Part shown: piece after piece, positions 17,807-26,355 of the stretch
Position numbering within the stretch: position 1 is the first letter of the stretch
Layout of the letters: each line of letters starts with the position of its first letter
NCBI RefSeq assembly: GCF_041928815.1
Contig: NZ_JBHFEI010000010.1
Location: 62,001-126,000, forward strand
Direction: 5' to 3'
DNA length: 64,000 bases
Source of the DNA: JBHFEI01 sp041928815
GTDB taxonomy: Bacteria > Pseudomonadota > Alphaproteobacteria > Rhizobiales > Rhizobiaceae
The notes under the pieces: model-generated
Told to the model about the DNA's origin: nothing
What the model saw: the letters and a program-made list of their open reading frames with translations, nothing else
The model's database searches: none
Made by a program: the position numbers and the translations under genes

Positions 17807-18436
17807 ATGGATGGTGTCACCGTCATCAGTCATCCGCTCGTCCAGCACAAGCTGACGATCATGCGGAAGAAGGAAACCTCGACGGCGAGCTTCCGCCGGC
17901 TCCTGCGCGAGATCTCGACGCTGCTCTGCTACGAGGTGACGCGCGACCTCGAACTGACCACCGAGACGATCGAGACGCCGCTCCAGGAGATGCAGGCGCC
18001 GCTGCTCGAGGGCAAGAAACTGGTCTTCGCCTCGATCCTGCGGGCCGGCAACGGCCTTCTGGAGGGCATGCTGGAGCTCGTGCCTTCCGCCCGCGTCTCC
18101 CATGTCGGCGTCTATCGCGACCACGAGACGCTGCAGCCGGTCGAATATTACTTCAAGGCGCCCGAGAACCTCGCCGAGCGCCTCGTCATCGTCGTCGATC
18201 CGATGCTCGCCACCGGCAATTCCTCGATCGCCGCCATCGACAAGCTGAAGGAGCGCGGCGCGATGAACTTGCGCTTCCTCTGCCTGCTCGCCGCGCCGGA
18301 GGGGATCGCCAATTTCCGCGCCGCCCATCCGGACGTGCCCGTCTTCACCGCCTCGATCGACAGCCATCTGAACGAACTCGGCTACATCGTTCCGGGCCTC
18401 GGCGATGCCGGGGACCGGATGTACGGCACGAAGTAG
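17807..18436 (+). CDS. upp: Uracil phosphoribosyltransferase
   Basis: Makes UMP from uracil and PRPP. 209 residues, the standard length. The PRPP loop is seen in VVDPMLATGNSSIAAIDKL (about residues 128-146) and the uracil-binding end in GYIVPGLGDAGDRMYGTK. It lies 99 bp after add on the same strand. A GCGCGATCCG/GCGCGATTTG near-repeat in the gap may be part of its promoter. AAGAAAGGCCTGGCC precedes the start. Confidence 0.97.
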   Translation: MDGVTVISHPLVQHKLTIMRKKETSTASFRRLLREISTLLCYEVTRDLELTTETIETPLQEMQAPLLEGKKLVFASILRAGNGLLEGMLELVPSARVSHVGVYRDHETLQPVEYYFKAPENLAERLVIVVDPMLATGNSSIAAIDKLKERGAMNLRFLCLLAAPEGIANFRAAHPDVPVFTASIDSHLNELGYIVPGLGDAGDRMYGTK

Positions 18437-18561
18437 ACGTTTACCCCGGCTTAACCAACCTCTCGTCAGAGGGGCCGATGCAGCGAATGCGCGATGCGCC
18501 CTTCGCGCTCCGTTAGTGTTTTCGGTGTTCCTTTCCCTGACGTTTCGGAAGGGGAACATCC

Positions 18562-19074
18562 ATGATCGGCCGCCTCCTGGTCTTCGTCGCCGGTATCGCG
18601 ATCGCAGCGCTGTTCGTGCCGGACCTCGCCGCGCGGCTCGTCGCCAAGACGGACCGGCCGGCCGAAGTCGCGGCCGTCCGGGAGGCGGAGCCGGCCGCCG
18701 CCGGCGGTACGTTCCGGCTGCCGATGGACCCGAGCGGGCATTTCATCGGCAATTTCCGCCTGAACGGCCGCAGCGAGAGCGGCATGGTCGACACCGGCGC
18801 GAGCCTCGTCGCCCTCAACCTCTCGACCGCGCAGAGGATCGGCATTCCGCCGTCGCGGCTTTCCTTCGACGGGCGCGTCTCGACGGCGAACGGCCTCGTC
18901 GAGGCGGCACGCACGACGATCGACCGGATCGAGATCGGCGGCATCGCGCTCACCGGCGTCGAGGCCGTCGTCCTGCCGGACAGGGCTCTGTCCGGCACGC
19001 TGATCGGCATGAGCTTCCTCAGCCGCCTCGCCTCCTACAAGGTCGAGGGTCTGGCGCTCCACATGCGGCGCTAA
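18562..19074 (+). CDS. Clan AA retropepsin-like aspartic protease (TIGR02281-type)
   Basis: 170 residues. An N-terminal membrane anchor (LLVFVAGIAIAALFVPDLAA, about residues 4-24) is followed by a linker. A single-lobe aspartic protease domain (about 55-168) carries the catalytic motif VDTGASLVALN near residue 77 and a GTLIGMSFL strand near 150. One lobe means it should act as a homodimer, anchored with the domain in the periplasm. AAGGGGAACATCC precedes the ATG. It is convergent with deoA (8 bp apart); it has no evident link to nucleosides. Confidence 0.88.
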   Translation: MIGRLLVFVAGIAIAALFVPDLAARLVAKTDRPAEVAAVREAEPAAAGGTFRLPMDPSGHFIGNFRLNGRSESGMVDTGASLVALNLSTAQRIGIPPSRLSFDGRVSTANGLVEAARTTIDRIEIGGIALTGVEAVVLPDRALSGTLIGMSFLSRLASYKVEGLALHMRR

Positions 19075-19082
19075 GGTCCCGA

Positions 19083-20396
19083 TCAGGGATCGATCCGCGC
19101 GATGACCAGCGGGCGCGGCGCCGGCGGCGCGTCGGCGATGGCGTAGAGGCCCGCGACACGTCTTGCGATCTCCGCGCCGGTCGCCCTGTCGGTCGCATGG
19201 ACGAAGGCGATCGGATCGCCGCGCTCGACACGGCTTCCAAGCGGCAGAAGCCCCGCCAGGCCGACGCGGTGGTCGATCGCATCGCCGGGACGCAGGCGAC
19301 CGCCCCTCAGGGCGATCACCGCCATGCCGATGGCCCGGGTGTCGACGCCGCCGAGGAAGCCCGCGCGTGTCGCCCCGACCGGCAGGACCACGGGAGCCTT
19401 CGCGAGATAGGCGTCGGGCCGCTCGGCGAGGTCGGCGGGGCCGCCGAGCATGTGCACCATTCTTGCGAAGCGCTCCAGCGCCGCGCCGCTTGCGAGCGCC
19501 CGCCGCGCCCGCGCCTCCGCCGCGTCACTGTTGCCGTCCATGCCCGATCGCAGCAGCATGTCGGCGGCAAGCCGCAGCACCAGCCGTTCCAGCCGGCTGC
19601 CCGCCCTGTCGCCCTTGAGCACGTCGAGCGCGACGCGGAGTTCCACCGCATTGCCGGCGGCGTCCGCGAGCGGTTCGTCCATGTCGGTGATCAGCGCCGA
19701 GGTCGGCAGGCCCGCCTCGTTGGCGACGCCGACGAGGGTGCGCGCCAGCGCTTCCGCCCCGGCCCGGTCCGGCAGGAAGGCGCCGTTGCCGACCTTGACG
19801 TCGAGCACGAGGGACTGCAGCCCGGCGGCGAGCTTCTTCGACAGGATCGAGGCGGTGATCAGCGGCACCGAATCGACCGTACCGGTCACGTCGCGGATGG
19901 CATACAGGCGGCGGTCGGCCGGTGCGAGATCGGCGGTCTGGCCGATGATCGCCAGCCCCGCCTGCCGCACCGTGCGCCGCAGCAGGCCGGCATCGGGCGC
20001 GATCGTGTAGCCTGGGATCGATTCGAGCTTGTCGAGCGTGCCGCCGGTATGGCCGAGGCCGCGACCGGAGATCATCGGCACGGCGAGGCCGCAGGCGGCG
20101 GCGACCGGTGCCAACATCAGCGAAACCGGATCGCCGACGCCGCCGGTCGAATGCTTGTCGGCGACGGGCCCGTCGAGGTCGCTCCAGTCGAGCGTCGCGC
20201 CGGACGCGCGCATCGCCAGCGTCAGCGCCACCGTCTCGTCGCGGTCCATGCCGTTGAGGCGGATCGCCATGGCAAGCGCGGCGATCTGGCCCTCGGAGAA
20301 GGAACCGTCGGTCAGGCCGCGGACGAAGGCTTCGATCTCTTCCCCTGCCAGCGCATGCCCGTCGCGCTTGCGGCCGATGATTTCGCCGGGGATCAT
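19083..20396 (-). CDS. deoA: Thymidine phosphorylase
   Basis: Phosphorolysis of thymidine/deoxyuridine to base plus deoxyribose 1-phosphate. 437 residues. Family motifs: GRGLGHTGGTLDKLE, the phosphate-binding ADKHSTGGVGDPVSL (about residues 82-96), and VDVKVGNGAFLP-like sequence (LDVKVGNGAFLPDRAGAE). It is the last gene of the minus-strand nucleoside operon; its start overlaps the deoC stop by 4 bp. Confidence 0.97.
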   Translation of the reverse strand: MIPGEIIGRKRDGHALAGEEIEAFVRGLTDGSFSEGQIAALAMAIRLNGMDRDETVALTLAMRASGATLDWSDLDGPVADKHSTGGVGDPVSLMLAPVAAACGLAVPMISGRGLGHTGGTLDKLESIPGYTIAPDAGLLRRTVRQAGLAIIGQTADLAPADRRLYAIRDVTGTVDSVPLITASILSKKLAAGLQSLVLDVKVGNGAFLPDRAGAEALARTLVGVANEAGLPTSALITDMDEPLADAAGNAVELRVALDVLKGDRAGSRLERLVLRLAADMLLRSGMDGNSDAAEARARRALASGAALERFARMVHMLGGPADLAERPDAYLAKAPVVLPVGATRAGFLGGVDTRAIGMAVIALRGGRLRPGDAIDHRVGLAGLLPLGSRVERGDPIAFVHATDRATGAEIARRVAGLYAIADAPPAPRPLVIARIDP

Positions 20397-21172
20397 GGTC
20401 CGTGCGACGCCGCGACGGCGCCGGCGTCCCGTCCTTCTGCGAGCGTCAGGATGTCGGCGAGCAGGCCGGAGGCGCCGAAGCGGAACGTCGAGGGCATCAC
20501 CCAGTCCGGCCCGTGGATCGTCGCCGCGAGAGCGAGGTAGAGGCGCGCGTCGGCGACGGTATCGACGCCGCCCGCCGGCTTGAAGCCGACATTGCGTCCG
20601 GTTTCGCGGATCGCCGTCAGCATGATGTCGGCCGCTTCCAGCGTCGCATGCACCGCCGCCTTGCCGGTCGAGGTTTTGATGAAATCGGCGCCGGCGCCGA
20701 TCGACAGCAGCGAGGCGCGGCGGATCAGCGCCCGGTCGCGGATCTCGCCGGTCTCCAGGATCGCCTTCAGCCGGACCGGCGCCGGAGCGGCGGCGCGCAC
20801 GGCGGCGACCATCTCCGTCACCGCCTGTTCATCGCCGGCAATCAGCGCCCGATAGGGAATGACGAGGTCGATCTCGTCGGCGCCCTCGGCGATCGCCCGC
20901 TCCGTCTCGGCGACGACGTCGGCGACGGCGGCCGTGCCGTGGGGGAAGTTGACGACGGTGGCGATCCGCACCGGGCTCGACGGTCCGAGCCGCGCGCGGG
21001 CGGCGGCGACGAAGCGCGGCCAGATGCAGATCGCGGCCGCCGTGCCGAAGCGGGTCTGCGCGGCGTCACAGAGCCGTTCCACCGCCTCATCCGTGCAGGT
21101 CTCCGTCAGATCGGTCAGATCGAGAAGCGACAGCGCGAAGAGCGCCGTCTGGCGTTTGGTGGCGTCGATCAT
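20393..21172 (-). CDS. deoC: Deoxyribose-phosphate aldolase
   Basis: Splits 2-deoxyribose 5-phosphate into glyceraldehyde 3-phosphate and acetaldehyde, draining deoxynucleosides into glycolysis. 259 residues. The Schiff-base lysine region is GADFIKTSTGKAAVHATLE and the second lysine is in GFKPAGGV; the strand IATVVNFPHG is also typical. It follows punA by 25 bp and overlaps deoA by 4 bp. Confidence 0.97.
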   Translation of the reverse strand: MIDATKRQTALFALSLLDLTDLTETCTDEAVERLCDAAQTRFGTAAAICIWPRFVAAARARLGPSSPVRIATVVNFPHGTAAVADVVAETERAIAEGADEIDLVIPYRALIAGDEQAVTEMVAAVRAAAPAPVRLKAILETGEIRDRALIRRASLLSIGAGADFIKTSTGKAAVHATLEAADIMLTAIRETGRNVGFKPAGGVDTVADARLYLALAATIHGPDWVMPSTFRFGASGLLADILTLAEGRDAGAVAASHGP

Positions 21173-21197
21173 GGTCCCTCCGTTGCGGCCCGCCCGG

Positions 21198-21992
21198 TCA
21201 CAGCCCGGCCTTCAGCATCTCCTTAAGGATGGCGGCGAGACGGGCGCCGCCGACCGGCGCCATGTCCTTGGTCTCGTGATGGCTGAGTTCCGCCCCGGTC
21301 ATCCCCGCCCCGTAATTGGTGATCACCGACGCGGCGGCGACCCTGAGCCCCCTATAGCGTGCGAGGAGAACTTCGGGAACGGTCGACATGCCGACGGCGT
21401 CGGCGCCGAGGAGGCGCGCCATGCGGATCTCGGCCGGCGTCTCGAAGCTCGGGCCGGAAAACCACATGTAGACGCCGGCGGACAGCGCGATGCCGGCGCG
21501 CGCCGCCGCCTGGCGCATCGCCTCGCCAAGGCCGGGATCATAGGCGCTCGTCATGCCGACGAAGCGTTCATCCCCCTCGATGCCGATCAGCGGGTTGGTG
21601 CCGGAAAAATTGATGTGGTCGCTGATCTGCATCACCGTGCCGGGGGCGATCTCCTCGCGCAGCGATCCGGCGGAATTGGTGAGCAGCAGGATCTCGACGC
21701 CGAGCGCCTCCAGCGCCTCGATCGGCACGCGCATCGCGCCCGCATCGCCGTGCTCGTAGTAATGGGCGCGGCCGGAAAGGACGACGACGGGCACGCCGGC
21801 GACCGTTCCGGCGACGAGCTCGCCGGCATGGCCGGAGACGCTGCTGCGCGGAAAGCCGGGGATCTCCGCATAGGGCAGGGTGACGGGGTCATCGATCGCC
21901 GCGACCAGCGACCCGAGGCCGGAGCCGAGCACCAGGGCGATCCGCGGACGCAGGTCGCCGAGACGCGCGGCGATCGTCGCGGCGGCGGTCAT
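21198..21992 (-). CDS. punA: Purine nucleoside phosphorylase (trimeric type)
   Basis: Phosphorolysis of inosine and guanosine type nucleosides. 264 residues. Motifs: VLGSGLGSL phosphate loop at the N-terminus, SGRAHYYEHGD (about residue 73), LTNSAGSL, SGPSFETPAEIR and ITNYGAGM followed by LSHHE near the end. The true start is MTAAATIAARLG at 21992, overlapping the cdd stop by 4 bp (ATGA); longer open frame upstream is the cdd gene in another frame. Confidence 0.95.
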   Translation of the reverse strand: MTAAATIAARLGDLRPRIALVLGSGLGSLVAAIDDPVTLPYAEIPGFPRSSVSGHAGELVAGTVAGVPVVVLSGRAHYYEHGDAGAMRVPIEALEALGVEILLLTNSAGSLREEIAPGTVMQISDHINFSGTNPLIGIEGDERFVGMTSAYDPGLGEAMRQAAARAGIALSAGVYMWFSGPSFETPAEIRMARLLGADAVGMSTVPEVLLARYRGLRVAAASVITNYGAGMTGAELSHHETKDMAPVGGARLAAILKEMLKAGL

Positions 21993-22381
21993 CCGATCAC
22001 TTCCGTCTCGAAACTGTGGGGCAGGAGGTCGGAGAGCATCAGCGTCTTCTTGATGCCGGTCTCGTCGCAGAGATAGATCCGCGTGCTCGCCCCGGAGAAT
22101 TCGGCGAGCCGCTGGCGGCAACCGCCGCAGGGCGGGCAGAGCGCGAGCTTCTCCGCGATGACGGCCACTTCGAGGATCTGCCGCTGCCCGGCCATCACCA
22201 TGTGGCTGATCGCCGTGGTCTCCGCGCACCAGCCCTCGGGGAAGGACAGGTTCTCGATGTTGGCGCCGCTGTAGATCCGCCCGTCGCCGGCGCGGATCGC
22301 CGCGCCCACGGGGAACTTCGAATAGGGGGCATGGGCCTTCTCCATGGCGGCGTGCGCCGCCTGAAACAGCTCGTCATCCAT
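21989..22381 (-). CDS. cdd: Cytidine deaminase
   Basis: Deaminates (deoxy)cytidine to (deoxy)uridine. 130 residues, homotetrameric type. Zinc motifs: CAETTAI (about residues 52-58) and PCGGCRQ (about 86-92), with the substrate Glu in GANIENLSFPEG. It lies between the second ABC permease gene (4 bp gap) and punA (4 bp overlap), so uptake and catabolism are encoded together. Confidence 0.97.
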   Translation of the reverse strand: MDDELFQAAHAAMEKAHAPYSKFPVGAAIRAGDGRIYSGANIENLSFPEGWCAETTAISHMVMAGQRQILEVAVIAEKLALCPPCGGCRQRLAEFSGASTRIYLCDETGIKKTLMLSDLLPHSFETEVIG

Positions 22382-22385
22382 CGGT

Positions 22386-23357
22386 TCAGCGTTCCTTCAC
22401 ATAGGGGATGCCGCCGGCCTTCGGCGGGATGGCCTTGCCGATGAAGCCGGCGAGCAGGATGACGGTGAGGATGTAGGGCAGCGCCTGCATCAGCTGCACC
22501 GGCACCTGGCCGATCAGCGGCAGCGGATTGCCCTGCAGCCGGATCGCCAGCGCATCGAGGAAGCCGAAGAGCAGGCAGGCGACGAGGATGTTCGCCGGCC
22601 GCCACTTGGCGAAGATCAGCGCCGCGAGCGCGATGTAGCCCTTGCCCGCCGTCATGCCCTTGACGAAGCCGGCGGTCATGGCGAGCGACAGGTAGGCGCC
22701 GGCGAAGCCGCAGAGGATGCCGGCGCAGATGACGGCCCGGTAGCGCAGCCAGATCACCGAAATGCCGGCGGTGTCGACCGCGCCCGGATTCTCGCCGACC
22801 GCCCTCAGCCGGAGACCGAAGCGCGTGCGATAGAGCACCCACCAGGAGAAGGGCACCATGGCGAAGGCGAGATAGGTCAGCAGGAAATGGCCCGACAGCA
22901 GGTTGGCATAGATCGGTCCGATGACGGGCACGCTTCCGATCGCTTCGGCAAAGGGCAGGTCGATGACCTGGAAGCGCGCCTCGGCGGGCAGAGAGGGCGT
23001 GCGGCCGCCCTGGCGAAACCAGGCCTCGCCGAGAATGACGGTCGAGCCGGCGACGACGAAGTTGATGGCGACGCCGGAGACGATCTGGCTGCCGCGCTGC
23101 GTGATCGAGGCATAGCCGTGCACCAGCGCGAGCAGCACCGAGATCAGGATGGCGGCGGCGAGCCCGGCGAAGACAGAGCCGGAGACGGCGGCCACGGCGC
23201 CGGCGGCGAAGGCGGCGCCGAGCATCTTGCCCTCGAGCCCGATGTCGAAGACGCCGGCGCGCTCGGTATAGAGGCCGGCGAGTGCGGCGAAGATCAGCGG
23301 CACGGAGACGCGGATGGTCGATTCGAGGAGCGCGATCAGGGTGTGGAACAGGTCCAT
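22386..23357 (-). CDS. Nucleoside-type ABC transporter permease 2
   Basis: 323 residues, about nine membrane helices, in the BPD_transp_2 family (same as rhizobial/Bacillus nucleoside permeases such as NupQ). Typical segments: RVSVPLIFAALAGLYTERAGVFDIGLEGKM at the N-terminus, where the IGLEGKM turn contacts the ATPase partner, and RAVGENPGAVDTAGI in the middle. It is packed 4 bp after the first permease and 4 bp before cdd. Nucleoside specificity is inferred from context. Confidence 0.93.
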   Translation of the reverse strand: MDLFHTLIALLESTIRVSVPLIFAALAGLYTERAGVFDIGLEGKMLGAAFAAGAVAAVSGSVFAGLAAAILISVLLALVHGYASITQRGSQIVSGVAINFVVAGSTVILGEAWFRQGGRTPSLPAEARFQVIDLPFAEAIGSVPVIGPIYANLLSGHFLLTYLAFAMVPFSWWVLYRTRFGLRLRAVGENPGAVDTAGISVIWLRYRAVICAGILCGFAGAYLSLAMTAGFVKGMTAGKGYIALAALIFAKWRPANILVACLLFGFLDALAIRLQGNPLPLIGQVPVQLMQALPYILTVILLAGFIGKAIPPKAGGIPYVKER

Positions 23358-23361
23358 GGCC

Positions 23362-24492
23362 TCAGGCTCCCTTCGTCTGCGTCACCGCGGCGCGGGCGGC
23401 GCCGGCGGCAAACAGCCGGCCGATCGCCGGGCGGAACATGTTTTCGAGCGCGCCGGCAAACAGGATGACGAGGCCCTGGATGATGACGATCATGTCGCGC
23501 GAGATCGCCGGCATCTCGAAGGCGATCTCGGCGCCGCCCTGGTAGAGCATGCCGAAGAGGACCGCCGCCGGGATGATGCCCGCCGGATGCGACCGGCCCA
23601 TCAGCGCGACCGCGATGCCGACGAAGCCCGCCCCTTGCACGAAGTCGAGCTGCATGCGGAACTGCTCGCCCATGATCGGGTTCAGCGCCATCATGCCGGC
23701 GAGCCCGCCGGAGAGCATCATGGCGACGACCGTGATGCGCTGCTCGCGGATGCCGGCATAGCGGGCGGCGGACGGGCTGTGGCCGAGCGTGCGCATCTCG
23801 TAGCCGAGCCGGGTGCGCCAGATCAGCACCCAGACGCAAAAGGCCGCGGCGAGCGCCAGCAGGAAGGAGACGTTGAACGGCGCGTTGCCGACCTGAAGGC
23901 CGAAGAGGCCGAGCAGCCAGTCGAGCTTCGGCAGTTGCCCGCCGGCCTCGAAGGTGCGGGTCTGCGGCGCCATCGAGCCGAGCGGCTTCAGCACCCGCGT
24001 CAGGAGGTAGACCATCAGGCTGGAAGCGATGAAGTTGAACATGATCGTCGTGATGACGATGTGGCTGCCGCGCCTGGCCTGCAGCCAGCCCGGCAGGAAG
24101 GCCCAGAGCGCGCCGAAGAAGGCCGAGCCGAGGATCGCCAGCGGGAAGACGACGAACCAGGGCATGGTCCGGTCGAGCCAGAGGCAGGCGAGCGCCACGC
24201 CGATGCCGCCGATATAGGCCTGTCCCTCGCCGCCGATGTTGAAGAGGCCGGCGTGGAAGGCGACGGCGACGGCGAGCCCGGTGAAGATGAAGGTCGTGGC
24301 GTAATAGAGCGTGAAGCCGATATATTCGCCGCGGCCGAAGGCGCCGTTGACCATGTGATAGGCGGCGTTGAGCGGGTTCTCGCCGACGAGCAGCACGACG
24401 AGACCGGCGACGAGAAAGGCGACGGCGAGGTTGACGAGCGGGATCAGCCCGTATTCGGCCCAGCCGGGCAGCTTCGCGTAAGGGTTGCTCAT
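23362..24492 (-). CDS. Nucleoside-type ABC transporter permease 1
   Basis: 376 residues with about eight to ten membrane helices, BPD_transp_2 family (NupP-like). Features: FNIGGEGQAYIGG (about residue 85, ATPase-contact loop), RTLGHSPSAARYAGI (about residue 234), and a long N-terminal membrane region. Its start overlaps the stop of the ATPase gene by 4 bp (ATGA), and the partner permease follows after 4 bp. This is the usual two-permease arrangement of BMP-type nucleoside importers. Confidence 0.93.
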   Translation of the reverse strand: MSNPYAKLPGWAEYGLIPLVNLAVAFLVAGLVVLLVGENPLNAAYHMVNGAFGRGEYIGFTLYYATTFIFTGLAVAVAFHAGLFNIGGEGQAYIGGIGVALACLWLDRTMPWFVVFPLAILGSAFFGALWAFLPGWLQARRGSHIVITTIMFNFIASSLMVYLLTRVLKPLGSMAPQTRTFEAGGQLPKLDWLLGLFGLQVGNAPFNVSFLLALAAAFCVWVLIWRTRLGYEMRTLGHSPSAARYAGIREQRITVVAMMLSGGLAGMMALNPIMGEQFRMQLDFVQGAGFVGIAVALMGRSHPAGIIPAAVLFGMLYQGGAEIAFEMPAISRDMIVIIQGLVILFAGALENMFRPAIGRLFAAGAARAAVTQTKGA

Positions 24493-26024
24493 CGCGCCGC
24501 CTCCGCCCGGTCCGCGACGCCGGCCATCAGCAGGCCGATCTCGCCTTCCGACGCATCCGGCAGCCGTTCGCCGACGACGCGGCCGGCGAACATCACGAGG
24601 ATGCGGTCGGAGAGGGCGCGGATCTCGTCGAGCTCGACGGAGACGAGCAGCACCGCCTTGCCGGCGTCGCGCATCTCGATGATGCGCCGGTGGATGAATT
24701 CGATGGCGCCGACGTCGACGCCGCGGGTCGGCTGGCCGATGATCAGCACGTCCGGATCGCGCTCCATCTCGCGCGAAAGCACGATCTTCTGCTGGTTGCC
24801 GCCGGAGAAGTTGGCGGTCTTCAACCGCGGGTTCGGCGGGCGGATGTCGTATTTGCGGATATTGTCCTCGGCCTCGGCGCGGATCGCCTCGATGTTCATG
24901 AAACCGCCGCTGCCGTAGCGGGCGTCGTTATGATAGCCGAGGATGGCGTTCTCGCTCTCCTCGAACTTCAGCACGAGGCCGACATGATGGCGGTCCTCCG
25001 GGACATGGGCGAGGCCGCGGCGGCGCAGTTCCGCGGGATCGGCCGCGCCGGTGACGTCGACCGGCGTGCCGGCGAGCGTCACCGAGCCCTTGACCGCCTT
25101 GCGGATGCCGGAGATCGCCTCGAGGAGTTCCGACTGGCCGTTGCCGGCGACCCCGGCGATGCCGACGATCTCGCCTTCGCGCACCTCGAGGGAGACATCG
25201 TCGACCATGGTGACGCCGCGCCCGTCGCGCACCGTCAGTCCCTTGACCGAGAGCCTGACCGCGCCGGGCCGGGCCTCGCCCTTGTCGACGCGGAGCAGCA
25301 CGCGGCGGCCGACCATCAGCTCGGCGAGCTCTTCGACGGAGGTCTCCGAGGTCCTGCGGGTCGCCACCATCTCGCCGCGCCGCATGACGGAAACGGCGTC
25401 GGTGACGGCCATGATCTCGCGCAGCTTGTGGGTGATGAGGATGACGGTCTTTCCCTCGGCCTTCAGCTGGCCGAGGATGCGGAAGAGATGGTCGGCCTCC
25501 GCCGGCGTCAGCACGCCGGTCGGCTCGTCGAGGATGAGGATGTCGGCGCGGCGGTAGAGGGCTTTGAGGATCTCGACGCGCTGCTGCAGGCCGACGGGAA
25601 GCTCCTCGATCAGCGCGTCGGGATCGACCTCCAGCGCATAATCCTTCTCCAGCCGCTTGAGTTCGACACGGGCCTTGGCGATGGAGCGGTTGAGGATCTG
25701 GCTGTCCTCGGCCCCGAGCATGACGTTTTCCAGCACGGTGAAGTTTTCGACCAGCATGAAATGCTGGTGCACCATGCCGATGCCGGCGGCGATCGCCGCG
25801 TTCGGGTCCTTGATGGCGACCGGCCTGCCGTCGACGAGGATCTCGCCGCGATCGGCCTGGTAGAAACCGTAGAGGATCGACATCAGCGTCGACTTGCCGG
25901 CGCCGTTCTCGCCGATGATGCCGTGGATCGTGCCCTTGCGGACCGAGAGGTTGATGTTCCTGTTGGCGTGGACGAGGCCGAAGCTCTTGTCGATGCCCTT
26001 CAGTTCGATGGCCAATGGCTCCAT
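24489..26024 (-). CDS. Nucleoside-type ABC transporter ATP-binding protein (two cassettes)
   Basis: 511 residues holding two ABC cassettes in tandem, like NupO/YufO and sugar importers. Cassette 1: Walker A GENGAGKST (about residue 42), signature LPVGLQQRVEIL and Walker B ILILDEPTGVLTP. Cassette 2: degenerate Walker A GVAGNGQSEL (about 292), signature FSGGNQQKIVLSRE and a Walker B of the form LIIGQPTRGVDVG. The ATG at 26024 is preferred; GTG 26063 in the same frame is possible and neither has a strong ribosome site. First gene of the transporter-cdd-punA-deoC-deoA operon. The BMP-type binding protein gene that usually precedes it is not here. Confidence 0.92.
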   Translation of the reverse strand: MEPLAIELKGIDKSFGLVHANRNINLSVRKGTIHGIIGENGAGKSTLMSILYGFYQADRGEILVDGRPVAIKDPNAAIAAGIGMVHQHFMLVENFTVLENVMLGAEDSQILNRSIAKARVELKRLEKDYALEVDPDALIEELPVGLQQRVEILKALYRRADILILDEPTGVLTPAEADHLFRILGQLKAEGKTVILITHKLREIMAVTDAVSVMRRGEMVATRRTSETSVEELAELMVGRRVLLRVDKGEARPGAVRLSVKGLTVRDGRGVTMVDDVSLEVREGEIVGIAGVAGNGQSELLEAISGIRKAVKGSVTLAGTPVDVTGAADPAELRRRGLAHVPEDRHHVGLVLKFEESENAILGYHNDARYGSGGFMNIEAIRAEAEDNIRKYDIRPPNPRLKTANFSGGNQQKIVLSREMERDPDVLIIGQPTRGVDVGAIEFIHRRIIEMRDAGKAVLLVSVELDEIRALSDRILVMFAGRVVGERLPDASEGEIGLLMAGVADRAEAAR

Positions 26025-26355
26025 GCGGCGCTGCTGTCCCCTTGGGCTTTCGTCCGGGCTCACCCGTTTTCCCGCCGGATGTTCCCGCCCGCTTCCTGCC
26101 TTTTCGATAGGTCTAGCATCGTTTTCGGTGAAGGTAAGGGGGAAAATGCCGATATCGCGGACGGGGCGCCGTGCCGGCTCGGAGGCCAGCCGATCCGGCC
26201 GGCCGCGACCCGATCCCGCTTCTGCCGGACGGCGATAAATGATCTCGCATCAATCCATGGTCGTGATGCCATGTTTTCGCCATAGAATTATCTTGATTTT
26301 AAATGCCTAATTCGTAAAATAGAAACATATAATATTAATGGATGGAGATAGTAAA
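26025..26355. promoter_or_regulatory. Divergent control region between the ABC operon and the RTX gene
   Basis: About 330 bp without a supported gene. The right end (26270-26355) is strikingly AT-rich for this genome (AATTATCTTGATTTTAAATG, then AAATAGAAACATATAATATT), so it probably carries the RTX promoter; TATAAT-like ACATATAATA lies about 20 nt before the RTX start. GGAGATAGTAAA is the RTX ribosome site. The left part is GC-rich with a short AT island (26101-26150) that may hold the operon promoter. No BMP protein fragment was recognised. Confidence 0.4.
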
